Below are positions 36,456-50,600 of a stretch of DNA of 64,000 nt, in pieces (position 1 is the first letter of the stretch; every line of letters starts with the position of its first letter). The position numbers were made by a program, and so were the translations under genes. The notes under the pieces were generated by a model. That model had not been told where the DNA came from. It did not search any database and saw only the letters and a list, made by a program, of their open reading frames with translations. The stretch comes from Schistosoma haematobium (lineage: Eukaryota; Platyhelminthes; Trematoda; Strigeidida; Schistosomatidae): NCBI RefSeq assembly GCF_000699445.3, contig NC_067196.1, positions 84,992,364 to 85,056,363 of the forward strand, read 5' to 3'.

Positions 36456-37440
36456 ATTTTGACGAACAGTTGTTTACAACAACTTCGTCATCAGACACCA
36501 CATTTAAAAGTTCATAATTATTGTGTTCTTTTTACAAAGGCTGAAATTAGGCATGCTAGTGACTAGAACTGTGTTATATGTTGAATATGGTGAACTTTTG
36601 CGTCTAATACGGCCTAAATACTTCAAAACTGTGTTGTTTGTAAATTAGGTGATTTACAAAAGGTTAGAATGACCTGTTATAAGGTGCCAAGTCGTGATCA
36701 ATATAATATTGTTAAAATAAATTGTTTCAATGGAGTACATTGTAGGAGAATGTCGTCGGAAATAATGAAGATTGTAGTTATATAAACAATAAAGTTATGT
36801 GTAATAAGTAAGGTGTTGTCTCGGTAATTATGATAAGAAATTCATGTGAATTGAAAAAGATGAATGCGTAGATAAAGAAAGGGGAAGGTGTAAGTGGTTT
36901 ATAATATCCACTTTATGTATATGATGATCCTATAGTGGACCAATGTAAACACTGGGACTGAACATACTTCTTTTACATACATCCGTTGGGTTTTCTAGAG
37001 TCGACCCACCTGGTTTCATCTACGTAGAGGAGTCGTAATCTTACACCTTCAGGTAAATGGTTCTGGGACTTAATACTAAACAGAGAAAGCTTTATCTCTT
37101 TCAATATGATGTTCACCATCTACTAAGTGAGGAATAGTGGGACTGTTACTAGATTTCATGACACCTTTTCCCAACCATTCCGGTACACGTTTACGGGTAC
37201 GCAAGCATAGATCACTCCAAGTATAGCCTACGTAACTGACTTTACTAGTACATTTAAATTGATAGATGCACAAAGAGAATGGAATCTTCGGTATCTTGTC
37301 CTTGCTACGTTCTACAGGTATTGGTTTAGTTGAGGCCACTGGTAACTTGGCGACGTGAAATGTCTTTTTAATAAAATCCAACATGTTAAAATTGAGTTTT
37401 AGTTAGAGGGCTTTCTTGCTGACTGTGTTCGAGTTTGTCC
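36456..37440 (-). mobile_element. Penelope-like element remnant, endonuclease end
   Basis: A minus-strand ORF 37384..37076 encodes CIYQFKCTSKVSYVGYTWSDL, a GIY-YIG-type start (Y...YVG with a following R), and then decays. At the far 3' side, 36456-36494 holds the CTGATGA-stem-CGTCA hairpin typical of the PLE ends in this window. The RT half may be the debris at 38740-39205, separated by an RTE 5' fragment. Confidence 0.6.
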
Positions 37441-37979
37441 TATTCTTCCATTTTGATAGATATTTTTTTGACGAAGTAATCTAACATAATAGTTTGATCC
37501 TGTGGCAGAAAAATCCAACCAGATTTGCTTTGTTACGCATCGCATTAACTAATTTGAAAACCATATACACAGTCCAACTATTAATTGCGAATCGGGTACA
37601 AATCAATAACGCGTTCGTTACAGACATGCTTACAACTCAGATGCTTAAATGTGGTGCTGTGAAAAAGCTGCACTGCACACGCTCCCATATTATTATGGTT
37701 AAAAACTCTCAACTCCTCATTTCCGGTAGAATATCTGTTAATATTCCCTTGTAATGTTTGTTAAATACCTAGACACTAACTTCCTAACTTTTCCTATTCC
37801 GTGGAAAGTTTGTGGCGAACGCGGATTGGTCAGATTATTTTTAGCAATGACCTGACTTCTTATAACTATACCGTTGAGTTATCTAGGGATATCAGTATAC
37901 TCTTCCTAATTTTTGAACCTGGTGCTCAGATGAACATTTATTTAGGCTCTTTCCGGTACAAGGGTTAGGGTGTGTTCAA

Positions 37980-38590
37980 AACTCCGCCTATAGCTCCTCA
38001 AGAGTTACTGCTGGTCCCAAGCCCTGGTAAAAGATGAGGGCTAGGAGTGAAGTCAGCAAATTCATCCCGTAGAAAATAAACTTGCTAAAATACGCTAACC
38101 AGTAAGAACAACTTAAACCATTTATACTCTGTCCTCCGACTTGAAGATTCTTTGTGAAGTAGAATTATGGTGCCTTACACTAAAAGCCAATATTCGTCCG
38201 AAGTCACGACGCCGATATCTCTCCTAACAACCACAGTAACAATTATTGTAGGTACATACAATATCCAAACAATATGGAAGAACGGGAGAATCAGACAAAT
38301 AGTCATAGAAGTGAAGAGATACAACTTGGTGGTGCTCGCAACAAGTGAAACCAACCGGACCCAATTTGGATAGAAAAGGCTGGATTCGAGAGAGTTGCTG
38401 ATGTACTCTGGTCATGAAGAAGAAAACGCCCCGCACACCTAGGGAGTCGCTCTGATGTTGTCTAAAGAAGCACGAAAAGCACTTATAAGATGGGAATCTC
38501 ATGCATTCAGAATCATCAAAGCATCCTTAAAAAAAAAACATGAAGGGGGTTACAATGAATGATATCCAGTGTTATGCGGCAACCAATGTT
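37980..38590 (+). mobile_element. RTE 5' fragment, degenerate
   Basis: Begins aactccgcctatagctcc and follows the leader and the first 140 codons of the RTE ORF (38167 onwards: IIVGTYNIQTIW, ATSETNRTQFG), then a stop at the codon after QFG. It continues readable to the LMLSKEARKAL-like block. More diverged than the other RTE copies, so an older insertion. Confidence 0.75.
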
Positions 38591-38739
38591 GGCAGTGGAG
38601 ACGATTTGCTTCCAATTTCAAGGGATTGTCTTATTCCAAATGATATACGGTGCTTAGCGGGACGTCACCTAGCTGCAGCTGGTCGAAACAATCTAAACCT
38701 ATTAAATTTAGATCAGCTGGCATTATGTAACATACCCCG

Positions 38740-39205
38740 ATGAACGTCGATTCTTCGAAAGACACTTTATACTTTAACTGTTCAAGTCGATTTTCTATAT
38801 ATTTATCTCTGTAAAGAACCATCTGAATTTTTTTCTAACCGCATATCAAGAAAATGATGTTTATCGTTCACCGCTGCTTCTAATGTGAATTGAATCGAAT
38901 GATGACATTTTTTAATTGATTCGAAATTTCATTGAGGTTCATATCTTCTTCACCAATAATGAAAGTATCATTCATATATCTCTGATATGAATGAAATCTT
39001 TCAATTATTGATCGAAGTACAATATATTCCAGATTGATCATGCAACAATCAGGCAAGAGAGGGACTAGTGGGGAACCATTTGCAACTCAATAGCTTTATC
39101 TATAGAAATCATTATTAAATCTGAGTTGCACATTAGAGGTATATAAAATGTTTTGTTAGTCGTAATTATTCTTTCAGTACACTGTATAGATGGTATTCTA
39201 TAGTC
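38740..39205 (-). pseudogene. Penelope-like RT remnant
   Basis: The minus strand, with frameshifts, reads GSPLVPLLPDCCMINLE near 39080, YMNDTFIIGEED near 38980 (normally YxDDTF; the first Asp is changed to Asn) and HHFLDMRLEKNSDGSL near 38860. These match, in order, the RT blocks of the PLE at 56700-57000. Confidence 0.65.
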
Positions 39206-39406
39206 CAAATGATGTAAAATAGGGGAATATTGTGAATTCATATAAGGTAAGTAGATTTCAAAAAGTCAACTAAGTTGAAGCACTAAAACACTAGTTTATG
39301 GAATCGACGTTAGTCGATGGAACAAAGTGATTGTCATAGTTAGGTGTGAATAAATGTATTCAAGCAAACAATACCAAGTGAATTTAAACTTCACCTCATT
39401 GCACAA

Positions 39407-40150
39407 GCAGGTGGCTATCAGGACTCAGTAGCTAAGTGGATAACACAATCGTGTTTGGAGCAAATGGTACAGCATCCGAGTCCCAGAGTGAACCCCGGCC
39501 GTTGTTGCTACCTTGACGTGTTGGTCGGGCTTATCCATTGTGACGAACCAATCGAGTTATACTGGCTAGAACAATCGTTCCTCAAGGTCCTACCATGTCA
39601 GGCAGGTCGGTTGAAGAACGGTAAGACTAAAAGCAGCAAATCCAAGGTCCAAGGGTGAAGTCGTATTGCTAACCGTACAGAGGTGTGACGGCTGTTAGGT
39701 GTTTCCTTCAGATAACAAGCATGACAAAGATACTGCCTTCCCACAAGAAAGTGTGGGGTTAGAAAAGACCGACCCTAAAAATACACACCTCATCTTATCC
39801 CATGGATTTTCGTCTCCGGCGGTAAGGTCTCAACAAGTACGGAGCTAACACAAAAATTACCCATGAAAAGGTCGTGTGTGACCGACCTCAAGCAGTTGTC
39901 CCTTGGGCACTGCGGTCACGCTCTCAGGTCACTAAGACCACCTCAAATCCAGTTTCCTTTTCCTCCAGAAGAACCCTTTCACAGTGTGGGCAACCGTGAA
40001 GTGATAACCGTCCTCATACCTCTAACAGCACTCAAGACCACTGTATTCATAAACAACCCAGAGGGAACATCAACTCTGAGACACAGGTACATCCAGATGA
40101 CGAGTCCCAAATAGGACAAAACGCATGCCTTGGATTCCACTGCCAACCAC
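39407..40150 (+). mobile_element. composite: tRNA head, family D body, Smα-like hammerhead tail
   Basis: A tRNA-like head (39424-39495, box A tagctaagtgg, weak box B) leads into the family D sequence (39497-40045). After it comes gacacaggtacatccag and a hammerhead-like block at 40090-40140 (gagtcccaaataggac, then aaaacgc, then ttggattccactgcc) as in the schistosome Smα repeat. Core boxes are mutated (ATGACGA, and AAAA for GAAA). The Smα-like repeat at 52445-52625 has the same head and tail without the D body. Confidence 0.55.
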
Positions 40151-40461
40151 TATCCATCTTTGCATAATTAGAAAACAGTTATACTCATTGATCATAATAT
40201 CATCAAAAAGAGATTTTACTAGTCAAGATTAAATCATTGCATTTTTCAAAAAATGTGTTTATATGAAATTCAGAATAACTATTTTTTTTGAAAACTTCTA
40301 CACATTGAGAAAACTGTGAAAATACAGATACTTTTTTGTTTAAAGTGTAAAAAAGAAGAGAAGAAAACATGAAGTAGAAGGATATAAGGAAGAAAACAAA
40401 CAAAGGAAACACAATTGAACTAACGTTTAATTGTTCTTTAGTATATTATTACTTTTTGCAA

Positions 40462-40467
40462 TTTATT
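40462..40467 (-). promoter_or_regulatory. AATAAA polyadenylation signal overlapping the NDUFS1 stop
   Basis: The last codons read GAA TAA A on the minus strand, so AATAAA spans the stop codon. If used, the 3' UTR would be only some 15-25 nt. No better AATAAA is seen in the next 200 nt downstream. Confidence 0.5.
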
Positions 40468-40603
40468 CATTCTCTTGTACAGCTTTCACACATTTTGCCA
40501 TAGTTTGAGAAGCTCGACTAATACAATCTGTAATATAATAATCTTTTAGTGTTAATAAACTAAGTTTAATTGGTTCATTTGTATTCATCGTTTGAACTGA
40601 ACT
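40463..40603 (-). CDS. NDUFS1: NDUFS1 terminal exon
   Basis: 46 codons plus [49 protein letters not shown]. The [14 protein letters not shown] block is the diagnostic C-terminus of animal NDUFS1. Acceptor aaatag. It lies 3950 bp from the previous exon, behind four repeats. Confidence 0.9.
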   Translation of the reverse strand, partial: SSVQTMNTNEPIKLSLLTLKDYYITDCISRASQTMAKCVKAVQENE

Positions 40604-41619
40604 CTATTTAATATGTAAAATGTAATGAAAAAAATAGGTGAAATAGAAGGATTACTCAAAAAATATTGAAGTCTACTATTTACTGGTTAACAGAATAATA
40701 AATTTAACTCATATATACAGTTATCCTTTTTCGATTGGTTTTCTCTTTCATTCACATAGTTCTCTAAACTTAAGTCAACTCTTCAAATTTTGTCCAACTA
40801 TTACGTAACCCATTTTCAAGACAAATGTCAACACAGTTCTACTGTATGGGGCGGAAACCTGGAGAACTACGAAAGACATCATCCAGAAGATACAGGTGTT
40901 TACTAACAGTTGTCTACGCAAAATACTTCGGATCCGCTGATCAGACACTATCAGCAACAACCTACTATGGGGGAGAACAAACCAGATCCCAGCGGAGGAA
41001 GAAATTAGGAAGAAGCGCTGGAAGTGGATAGTACACACATTGAGGAAAACACCCAACTACATCACAAGACAAGCCCTCACATGGAATCCGCAGGGCCATA
41101 GGAAAACAGGAAGACCAAAGAACACATTACGCCGGGAAGTGGAGATAGACATGAGAAAAATAAACAAGAATTGGATGGAACTAGAAAAGAAGGCCCAGGA
41201 CAGAGTGGGTTGGGGAATGCTGGTCGGCGGCCTATGCTCCATTAGGAGTAACAGGCGTAAGTAAGTAATTAGGTATTACGTAACTCGTGTTCAAAAACAT
41301 TGACAGGTTCAGTATTCTCACTACCTCCAATTTACATGTACATGTCGAAGCACATATATTGGAAGAACAGAGAGAAGAGTATATGATCGCGTTTCCGAAC
41401 ACAATCTAAATAATATGAGAGAGGCGCAACGACTCAAAATAATGTGATAGTTCGACATGTAACTAATATCGAGTGTACCAATGATATTTCTCAACCCTTC
41501 AAAATTATCAGCAGACGAAAATACCCAGCGTCTCTCAAATCCGCCGAAGTAGTATCTATGAACAAACTCAAACCTGATTTGTGTGTCGAGAAAAAGACAG
41601 CAATCAATTTAAGTAAACG

Positions 41620-41680
<61 letters not shown>

Positions 41681-44600
41681 AAAGATTGGTTCGGCGAATG
41701 AAGGACTCCTTGCTGGATCAATCTTTATTAGTTTTAGTGGTCAACTTATTACTACCTTGGTAAATTCACAGTTTTGACTAATTTCACCTGCAATCACTAC
41801 ATATTTTTTTTGTTACTGTTATTACAATTTTATTAGTGTTTATTTTGTTATGTGGTCTTCATCAAGCTAATTCTTATTTTATATACACCAAAACCATCCT
41901 TTCATTCATTGGTTTTTCATTTATGTAATCCACCTTATCGATTTCTAATTCAAGACAATATCCAATTCTTAACTATATGATTTTTATACTTGTTTTCAAG
42001 TGATTTGAGTCTTATATATACTCTACACAATTTGTATAATTATCACTTACATAATCTTATCTCTTTTCGTACTTCATCTAATTACAGCGACACTCATCCC
42101 TCTATGTCTTTTGAATTCTACTTCCAAATGATCTCACAATTGTCCACGTACATATATGTATATATGCATTTATTTGATTATTATTGATAGCTTCAACTGA
42201 CTCATGATTTCAATCTATGAAATTTCTAAAATCTCCACAAACCCCTTCTGATAATAATCATCTGCTCACTAGTGACTGACTTCAAGAGATACTCCTGGAG
42301 TTCTAGTGGGAAGCCGTTACTAGTGGAGTACAAACAGGTCTGTTGTGAGATATCAACTCACTGAAGATAATGGTATACGGTGGCGCAGCTTTGTGGATTG
42401 GTTGAAGTTAGACATTAACACCGTTGGATGCCGGCTCAGTGGTCTAGTGGTTAAGTGCTCGCACGTGAGACCAGTAGGTCCTGGGTTCGAATCCCGCGGG
42501 GTGGGGGATAGTGGATGCGCACTGCTGAGGAGTCCCGTACTAGGGCGAAACGGCCGTCCAGTGCTTCCAGGTTTTCCATGTTGGTCTAGCTTCAACTGAC
42601 TCATGATTTCAATCTGTGGAATTTCTAAAATCTCTACGAAACCCCTTCTGATATTATTGATAATCTTTGTCATTCTAATTCATCCCGTCATCCATGTAAT
42701 TTGCTCTAGAATTTTACGTTTATGCTAGATATATAACACTAATGCAATGTATTAAGGATTTCATATTACCCACTCACAAGGTTCTTCTAATCATGTTGAA
42801 TATCCAGGAAACCAATTACTTACTGATCATTTTGTTAATTTGTATTGATAATTTATAATACCGAATGTCTCCACTTCGGACACCTTTCATTTTTATCTCG
42901 ATTGAAGATACTATTTTTTGAATCAGGCCACAGTTATTCTAGTTTGCCACTTTTTTCTTCACTTTAAAATCATTATATATTATTGTATACATGTGTTACA
43001 CAATCTAATTAATATTATTCGGATTCTAGCAACTAAATCTTACAAGGAAGATTTGTCTTTTAGAGTACTCGAAGTTTTAAACAAAGAACAAAATTGTATT
43101 ATTAGGGAATTGGAATCAAAGTTAAGGGTCATTGAAGTTAATTGAAAGAAAATCAGATTGCTAAAAAGAACTCTAGAATTACCTATTTGATACATATGTA
43201 TATTAGTGTGAATAAAATGTGGTAGCTAGAGAAGATTAACAGATTGAAAATTTCGTAGCATTACCTATCCAGGATTTAACTGAATGACTCGAAAAGTCTT
43301 GTTTACATCAGGGGTTAGAACTCATGAAATCAATATTAACATCTAAATTGTTACTACATTACTATTAAGAAATAAAGTGATAATCTCATACCATGAGAAG
43401 ATCTAATAATTCAATCTTTTATTGAAGAGTAATATTTACTTTACAATACATGAACGATGGAGAATGCTGGTGGACGGCCTATGCTCCTCTACGAGGGGTA
43501 ACAGGCGTAGGTGAATGAATGACAAAATAAGATTAAGTATAATTCTTTATGTTCATATGGTTTATAGTATGTCATTTTGTGTACATACATCAGTAGACAT
43601 AATAAATCATTCATGAAAAAATAATTATCTGTGAGACCATAATTTATGAACGACATTTGAATGACGCTAAAGTGACGTTCAGATAACTCATCTACTTACT
43701 AAAGTCAGAAGAGGGTTAGAAATTAGTATGATAAATTTTTGGTTCAGTGTTAGAATTTATAGTTAGGAATTAAAGTAAACATTTTTATTACGAACTGAGA
43801 TAAGGTAATAATGCCAAAATCCTATTTACTTATATGGATGAATGAATTTCGTGCTATGAGTATAGATACATCCCTGAAACGGTTGGCCAGTAAAAGCTTC
43901 CTTCTCACACTTAGTCTTTCACTCAGGTACGCGGGTGGACTCGTGTATATGGAGATTGCGTATGATTATTAAACCCATACATTACAATACTTAATAAATC
44001 CAAGCCCCCAAATGCCCTGGTATGGCCGAGAGTGGTGTGTGCCCACCCTCCCCCTTGAAATGCTCTCACATGACCATGAGTATACAGCCTCTGCCAGGGA
44101 AGTCTTACTCAATGTCTTCTCGTGGTGGGGGTGTTGTTTACAAAAATGAGAAGACGAAAAGCGAATGTCCGGCGCTTTAGCCGGATTCCAAACCAATGGT
44201 GCACATGGGCTCCAGTATCCTAAAGGAACAAATGGCGTATAAACCAATTGTTGGTCACTGGCTACCATGGAACTGAATCTCCTCACGATGCTCCACTGCC
44301 TTGTGGGTCAGACCTTTAGGTCGAAGGCTCGGGGAGTGGCCCCCTAAGAAACCCACCTGCTTCGGTCTGGACACCCGGGGAGTATCACAACCCACACACA
44401 AATCTAATGATAATGAAAATGTGTGGCGCATACATATTTGGTGCCCTCTTGTACCAATATTTATGTGTTCAAATAAATAATAAATAAATAAGTAAAATAA
44501 ATAAATACATCCTAAATTTTATAAAGGGATTTAAACATTAATCTATAAATTACTTTGGATAAATTATCAGCCAATGTTTGAACTTCTTTGAGTGATGGTT

Positions 44601-47600
44601 GAATTGTATTTAAATCTAATAAACCAGGAGCAACTTGACCGATTCGCGAACGAATTTGATTTAAATCATTATAGGGCAAGGTGATACCGACTACTTCAGA
44701 GATAGCACGAAATATTTTCCAATCTTCTCGACCCAAACCAGGTGGAACTACAGCTAATCGAGTTTGTTGAGCACGTCCCTCGGTATTAGCATAAATAGCA
44801 TCTTTTTCAGTATAAGCAGCTCCAGGTAAAACGACATCAGCTAATAATGCACCTGCATCACCATGATGACCTACAATGGATATGGAGAAAGAGAATAATA
44901 TAGTAGAAGTCATTTGTTCGGCAATAAATGAAGTATTGTTTACCATGGGAAAACATTTCTTGAATTAGGTGATATAGGTTTGAGTTACACAAGATTAGTT
45001 AGTTTCCTAAAGATTTGTAACAGCTTAGATTAGTTGGTTAAGAGTTGACCTCAAACAGCCAAGCATATGCCAAAACAGTATAGTTCAAGCATTTATTCAC
45101 TTCCTTATTTTGTATAAGCGTTATATTTCCTATTATCTTATATTGAATGTTGAGAGTCTTTGTTTGTCTAAATAAATAACCCCACGCTCTACTGTGACTG
45201 AGAGAAGATCGAAATAAAGACCTATTCACTACTTGTCGGGTTTCTTCTATCAATAGCACGAGGGTTACCTAGAGGCACGAAAGATTTTAGGATGTCTCTA
45301 CAGTCGAGAGCCAAGTGACACAAAATCTAGATTCAAGGTTTCGTTCTTGATTACCTGTATTGGCTTGGCTTCGAGATAATTCCTTAAGCTCCGTGATAAT
45401 ACAAAAACACAAATTTTTACTGTTAGAATAACAGTCTGTTAAATAAGTAAATTGAAGGGATTGACAAAATCGACCGTAAACAAACTTAATTGTAGGAGAG
45501 ATGCTATATATCTCAAGCACCGAACATACAGCTAATATAACCAATATCCTAGTGAAACTAACCATGAGTAATAACATTCAGGCGTAACGTATAAAATAGT
45601 ATTTTTTTTTAAAAACTCATGATTTAAAGCTGGTAGAAGAAAAATGATATGTGTAAACGTTATTGAGACCGATCACGAGCCGTATCACCACCAATAGTTT
45701 TCAACCAACGATACGATTATCTTGTAGATCATAGCCCGGATAAAAATAGTATTAGAAAGAACTCAAAGTATTACAATAGATAATTTCACATGATATGCTT
45801 TGGTCTAGACACTATTATGTAAAATATTCATCTATGCTGTGAAAAATCAAATTAAATCACAATGATTATTTTAGCTTACCAATATAAACTATAAAACTAT
45901 CGGGAGCTAAATATTGACGTGTAATAAGATTACGATCAGCACCCAGAAGGAAAAGCATTTTTGGTTTGTTTTGTTTGATTATTTCTACGTTTGACGTGTA
46001 ACCTAAGTCTAGAGCGGCAACTTGACTTGCATACTGAAATAGAAGTGAATGGTACAAATGAGAAATATGTTACTCAGTAGTTCATTTGAAATGTAATAAA
46101 TACATACAAACGTGTCAAGTGGATAGCCCCTTAACCTAAGGATACATGAACTTAGGTTGGCATTGTGACGACATGATATACTACCAATGATATTAATGTA
46201 CATAAATAATCACAGAGATAAATTTAATTAGAGAAAAATCAAAATTCCGAATCAGTGGAACACTAAGGATGTCGGAGAATTTTCCGAAGTACGGCATTCA
46301 GATCAATTAGCAACCTACAGACATATCGACATAGATTCAATCTACGGAGCTATGAGGAAGAGGCCAAAAGGTAAACCAACAAAAATAGTTAGTGAAAGTG
46401 TAAAGACAAATTAAGAGAACATAGTTTGTAAAGGCAGTCAACCACAAACAACACCATTCAAACGAACTGATATAACACTAGTGGAATAACTGAAAAGTTG
46501 ACTTCTATGTAAACTAGGCTCTGAAGATGCTGTTCAGAAGGACAATAAAAACTTTGTGATTAAACCATCCAGCTTAAGGAAAGCAACCTTATCAGGATGT
46601 ATAAAAACCACTAGATTTTAACTCAGCAATCTCAAGATACAGCTGTCGGTGCTAGATCTGAAAGTTCTGGGTTTGATTTCTGAAGAGTCTCATATCAGGA
46701 TGAAACGGCTATTCATTGCTTCTTAGTTCACAACGATTATCTAAGATAAGTCCATGATGTGAACTGTGAAATCCAACAATTTCCACAAGACCCCTAAATA
46801 GGAATACATTAAAAATATAAATTTTTAAATATATAAAAAAGTGAAAGCGACAGACATGATGCATTATGGATAATTGAAACACAAGAAAACAACACTTACA
46901 CGATGAAGAACATTGAACACTTGATAGTCCAATTTTTTCGTTTCTTTTAAATTGGCGGAAATTCGACATACAGCATTATGAATTGCCGTTGCATCCTTAC
47001 GTTGTAAACATTCACTTCCCAAGATTATTATGGGGTGGGACGAAGAATTTAAACGCTTTAAAATTAGTAAAGTAGTAAGTTAAAGAATAAAATAAATTGC
47101 AAAGTGAAGAGAACAATAATTAAATAGTATGAGAATCATAAACGTACAAATGTCAGTGATACCTGGAGAGATAATTAGGTGATCAGTAGTCTAGAGGTTA
47201 GGCGTTTGCGTGCAAGACAAAAGGTCCTGGGTTCGATGCACACTGATGAGAGGTCAACTACTAGGACGTAACGACAGTTCAGCTCTTCCAGGTTTTCAAT
47301 GGTTTCCTAAATTAAACCAGTTAATGATTTCAATGAGGTACTGATGTATTTGATATTGTGGCCTCAACTGGTTAGTACATCACTTCACTTCACTTACGCC
47401 TGTTAAACCTCATGCAAGGACATAGGCCATCCACCCAGGATCCTCCACCCAACTCTATCCTGGACTCTCCTTTCCAGTTGTTTCCAACTGTTATTCATTC
47501 TTTTGAAGTCTGCCTCCGAAAGCCGAAGGAATGTATTCTTTGGTCTTCGTCTTTCCCCTCTGCACCCAGAATTCTAAGTTAGGGTTGGTTGGATTTGGAG

Positions 47601-50600
47601 TTTATCAATTCACAAAATACAAAACAATCAATAATTTAGGAAACATGATAAGGCAAAGTTCAGTGTTTATGATGTCAGTTATTACAGTGTGATCGAAAGG
47701 AAAATTTTAGACATTTATTTAAATGTTTCTTAGTAGTTTCCAGACCCCGATATGTGGAAATGTGGGTGGGAATTATACTGTTCGAACGAACTGGCTTTCC
47801 TGATGTGAATTGAGATTGAGTATATTGATATGCTTCTTATTATTTATTTATTTGAACACATAAATATTAGTACAAAGGGGCACCAAATACATATGTACCA
47901 CACAAGTAACTTGATTTGTGTGTGGTCTGGAATACTACCCGGATGCCCGAACTGAAGCAGGTGATCTTCTTAGGGAGACACATCTGGGGCCCTCGACATG
48001 AAGGTCTAATCCACAAAACAATGGAACATCGTAAGGAGATGCAGTCCTATGGTAGCCAGTGACCAACAATTGGTTGATACGCCATTTGTTCCCTCAGGAT
48101 ACTGGAGCCCATGTACACCATTGGTTTGGAATCAGGGTTTTCAAACTCCTCTAAGTGGATCCTTCATATCCACCAACCCGGTTAAGCGCCGGACATTCGC
48201 TTTTCGCCCTCTCAATTTCGGAAACAACAACCCCCACGACGATTAGGCAGTGAGTAGGACTTCCCTGGTAGTGGTTGTATGCACGTGGCTGTGAGAGTAT
48301 TTGGAGAGGGAGAGCTGACTCCATCCACTCTCAGCGGTAGCAGAGCATTTGGGGGCAATTTGGAAAAAAGCTAAGGGTAGTCAGACCAAAACATGCCATC
48401 AGTCTATGAATCCGTTGCAATGATGTGAAAGCATTTACATTTTCTTTTCTCTTAGATCTCGATTTCTAAAGTTATTTCATGGTCTTCATTCTAAGAATCC
48501 ATTCTTTTTTCACCAGTCGTATTGTCCATGCGCTAAACGATTCTACTACCGTTGATACTCTTACTGCTTATAATACTACTCATGATAGTTTAATCTCGCT
48601 GTGCTAATATATAGTATGGTGATTTGAAATGATGTACATATATCCCAGAATCCATGTTGCTGATAACTGATTGACAATATTTAATACAATCATACGATCA
48701 ACTGTTCCAACCTGTAAATGACTTTATTACTTATGTGAAGTGATTATTCTATAAGTTATAAAATAAGATGGATAAACATTTTAAAATAATATTAAGTTTA
48801 AAGGAAACTTACGTTATTCAATGGATGTTTACCAACAGCTAAAGACTGTAAAGTTTCAAGTTGATCACCAAGATGCTGAAATACAAAGAGATAAAAAAAA
48901 ACAGAATTAGATTTACTGTAGCTAATTCTTTTAAACAGGAAGTCCTCTATTCATATACAAAAAATTATTAAGAATGAGGATTAACTTCATTGTGATTACT
49001 GAAGCAAACATTAGACAGATCATATTCTACCATTGATCAAATATTCGATGTTAAATTTGATTAAAACACAAAAAATATTTAGTACAATATAGATAAAGGA
49101 AATAAATCATACAAAATGAACATAGAGACTGAAGAAGGCTAATTTTTTTACAAGCTTTCACCTAAAATTGTAATCCACAACGTTCATAGACTATTAGTTT
49201 CCTTGAGAACCTAATGCTAGTTCCCATCTCTGATCTAAAATCAATGTTTTTTAATTCTATAAGATAGATACTCCACATTTATCGATCCAGTTTGTGTTGG
49301 AAATGTTTTAGTTCTCTTATATCTAAGAAGAAACGTTACCCTCAAGTGAAACCAAATACAAGCAAATTAGTACACCAATATTAAAACATGAACTTAATCA
49401 ATTCAATATCATGAAACAATCTTTTGCTAAAAACCATAGATTAATGATTTCAGTCAGAGTACTCCACTTAAAATTTAGAATATTTTCAATTAATTAGCTG
49501 ATAGGAGCTCGTAATATATTGACCGAGTTCTGATGACTGATGTGACTTACTCTATTCACTACACTAGGTATATACAATCTAATATAGTATACAATTCCTT
49601 ATAGAAGCGTAATACCGGTGAGTTCAGTTGGTAATTATAAGAATACCAATTCGATAGTAGATGAAACGAAGCAAAAAAGGACGGAATGAAATGAATATGA
49701 CCAGTAAAAAAATTAAACTAACAATCCACTGTCTACTGTAAAAGAATTCAATATGTGTGAGTAAACACTTAATCGACTTCATAGTTTCTAGGAGCACTTT
49801 GTTCTCCAATCACGAACAAAAAACAGAAGGCAGGAAATATATAGGGAAAGTCATACTTTTAAGGTTAGTTAATGCTCAGAAAACAAGGATATCTAGAGGA
49901 TTACAAATGATCATGAGAATCTAGAAGTTTTTTTGGAAATCGTGCTAAAATTGCTGACAAACCTGGTGATTAGATGGTGGTCGGAGGTAGTCGACAGGAA
50001 ACCCTGGACCCGGGTTTCGTGCTACTTAGCACTCGTCAGCAAGGTGTACCTGTTATCTTGAGGGAACTGGTTCCCCCTGACGGATTCGATCCCGTGTCAC
50101 ACAGCTTCACAGTCAGAGGCGTTACCACTGAGTAATCCGGGCCGCGACTAACCTCCTGTAGGACTGAGATGTAATCACAATTGATTGATCACTGGGTGGT
50201 GATCAATGTCATGCTTGTCTAGTCCTTATTAGTTCAGATCGAATGCTGCTATATGCTGAAACTTAACAGTCTATAGTAGCAAATTATAGAAGCAAATAAT
50301 TTCTACAGGTAAACCTGATTAGAAAAAGAATGTCAAGAAAATAGTAAATAACAATCACTTTGGCAAAAGACAATAGCTCAAGCTAACTGAATTCCTGTTT
50401 TGACAATAAAAGCGATGAGGTAAGACTATGTAATCGCAGAATTGTCAAACTACGAAAAAGCTAAAACATATCCTGAACGAAGTTTTATAAACTATAAATA
50501 CTCCAACAAGAAAAAACTGCCAAATTTACTGTGTGTTAATAGGCAATTGTTTTTTTTAAAAAGTCCAATCGTAAATATTGCCTCCAAATGACCTGTTACG

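Noticed and set aside
44512..44553. In-frame extension of the NDUFS1 exon to a TAG, giving a C-terminus ...[13 protein letters not shown]
   Set aside because: Not conserved, starts with a good donor sequence, and the conserved C-terminus is found in phase at 40603-40463.
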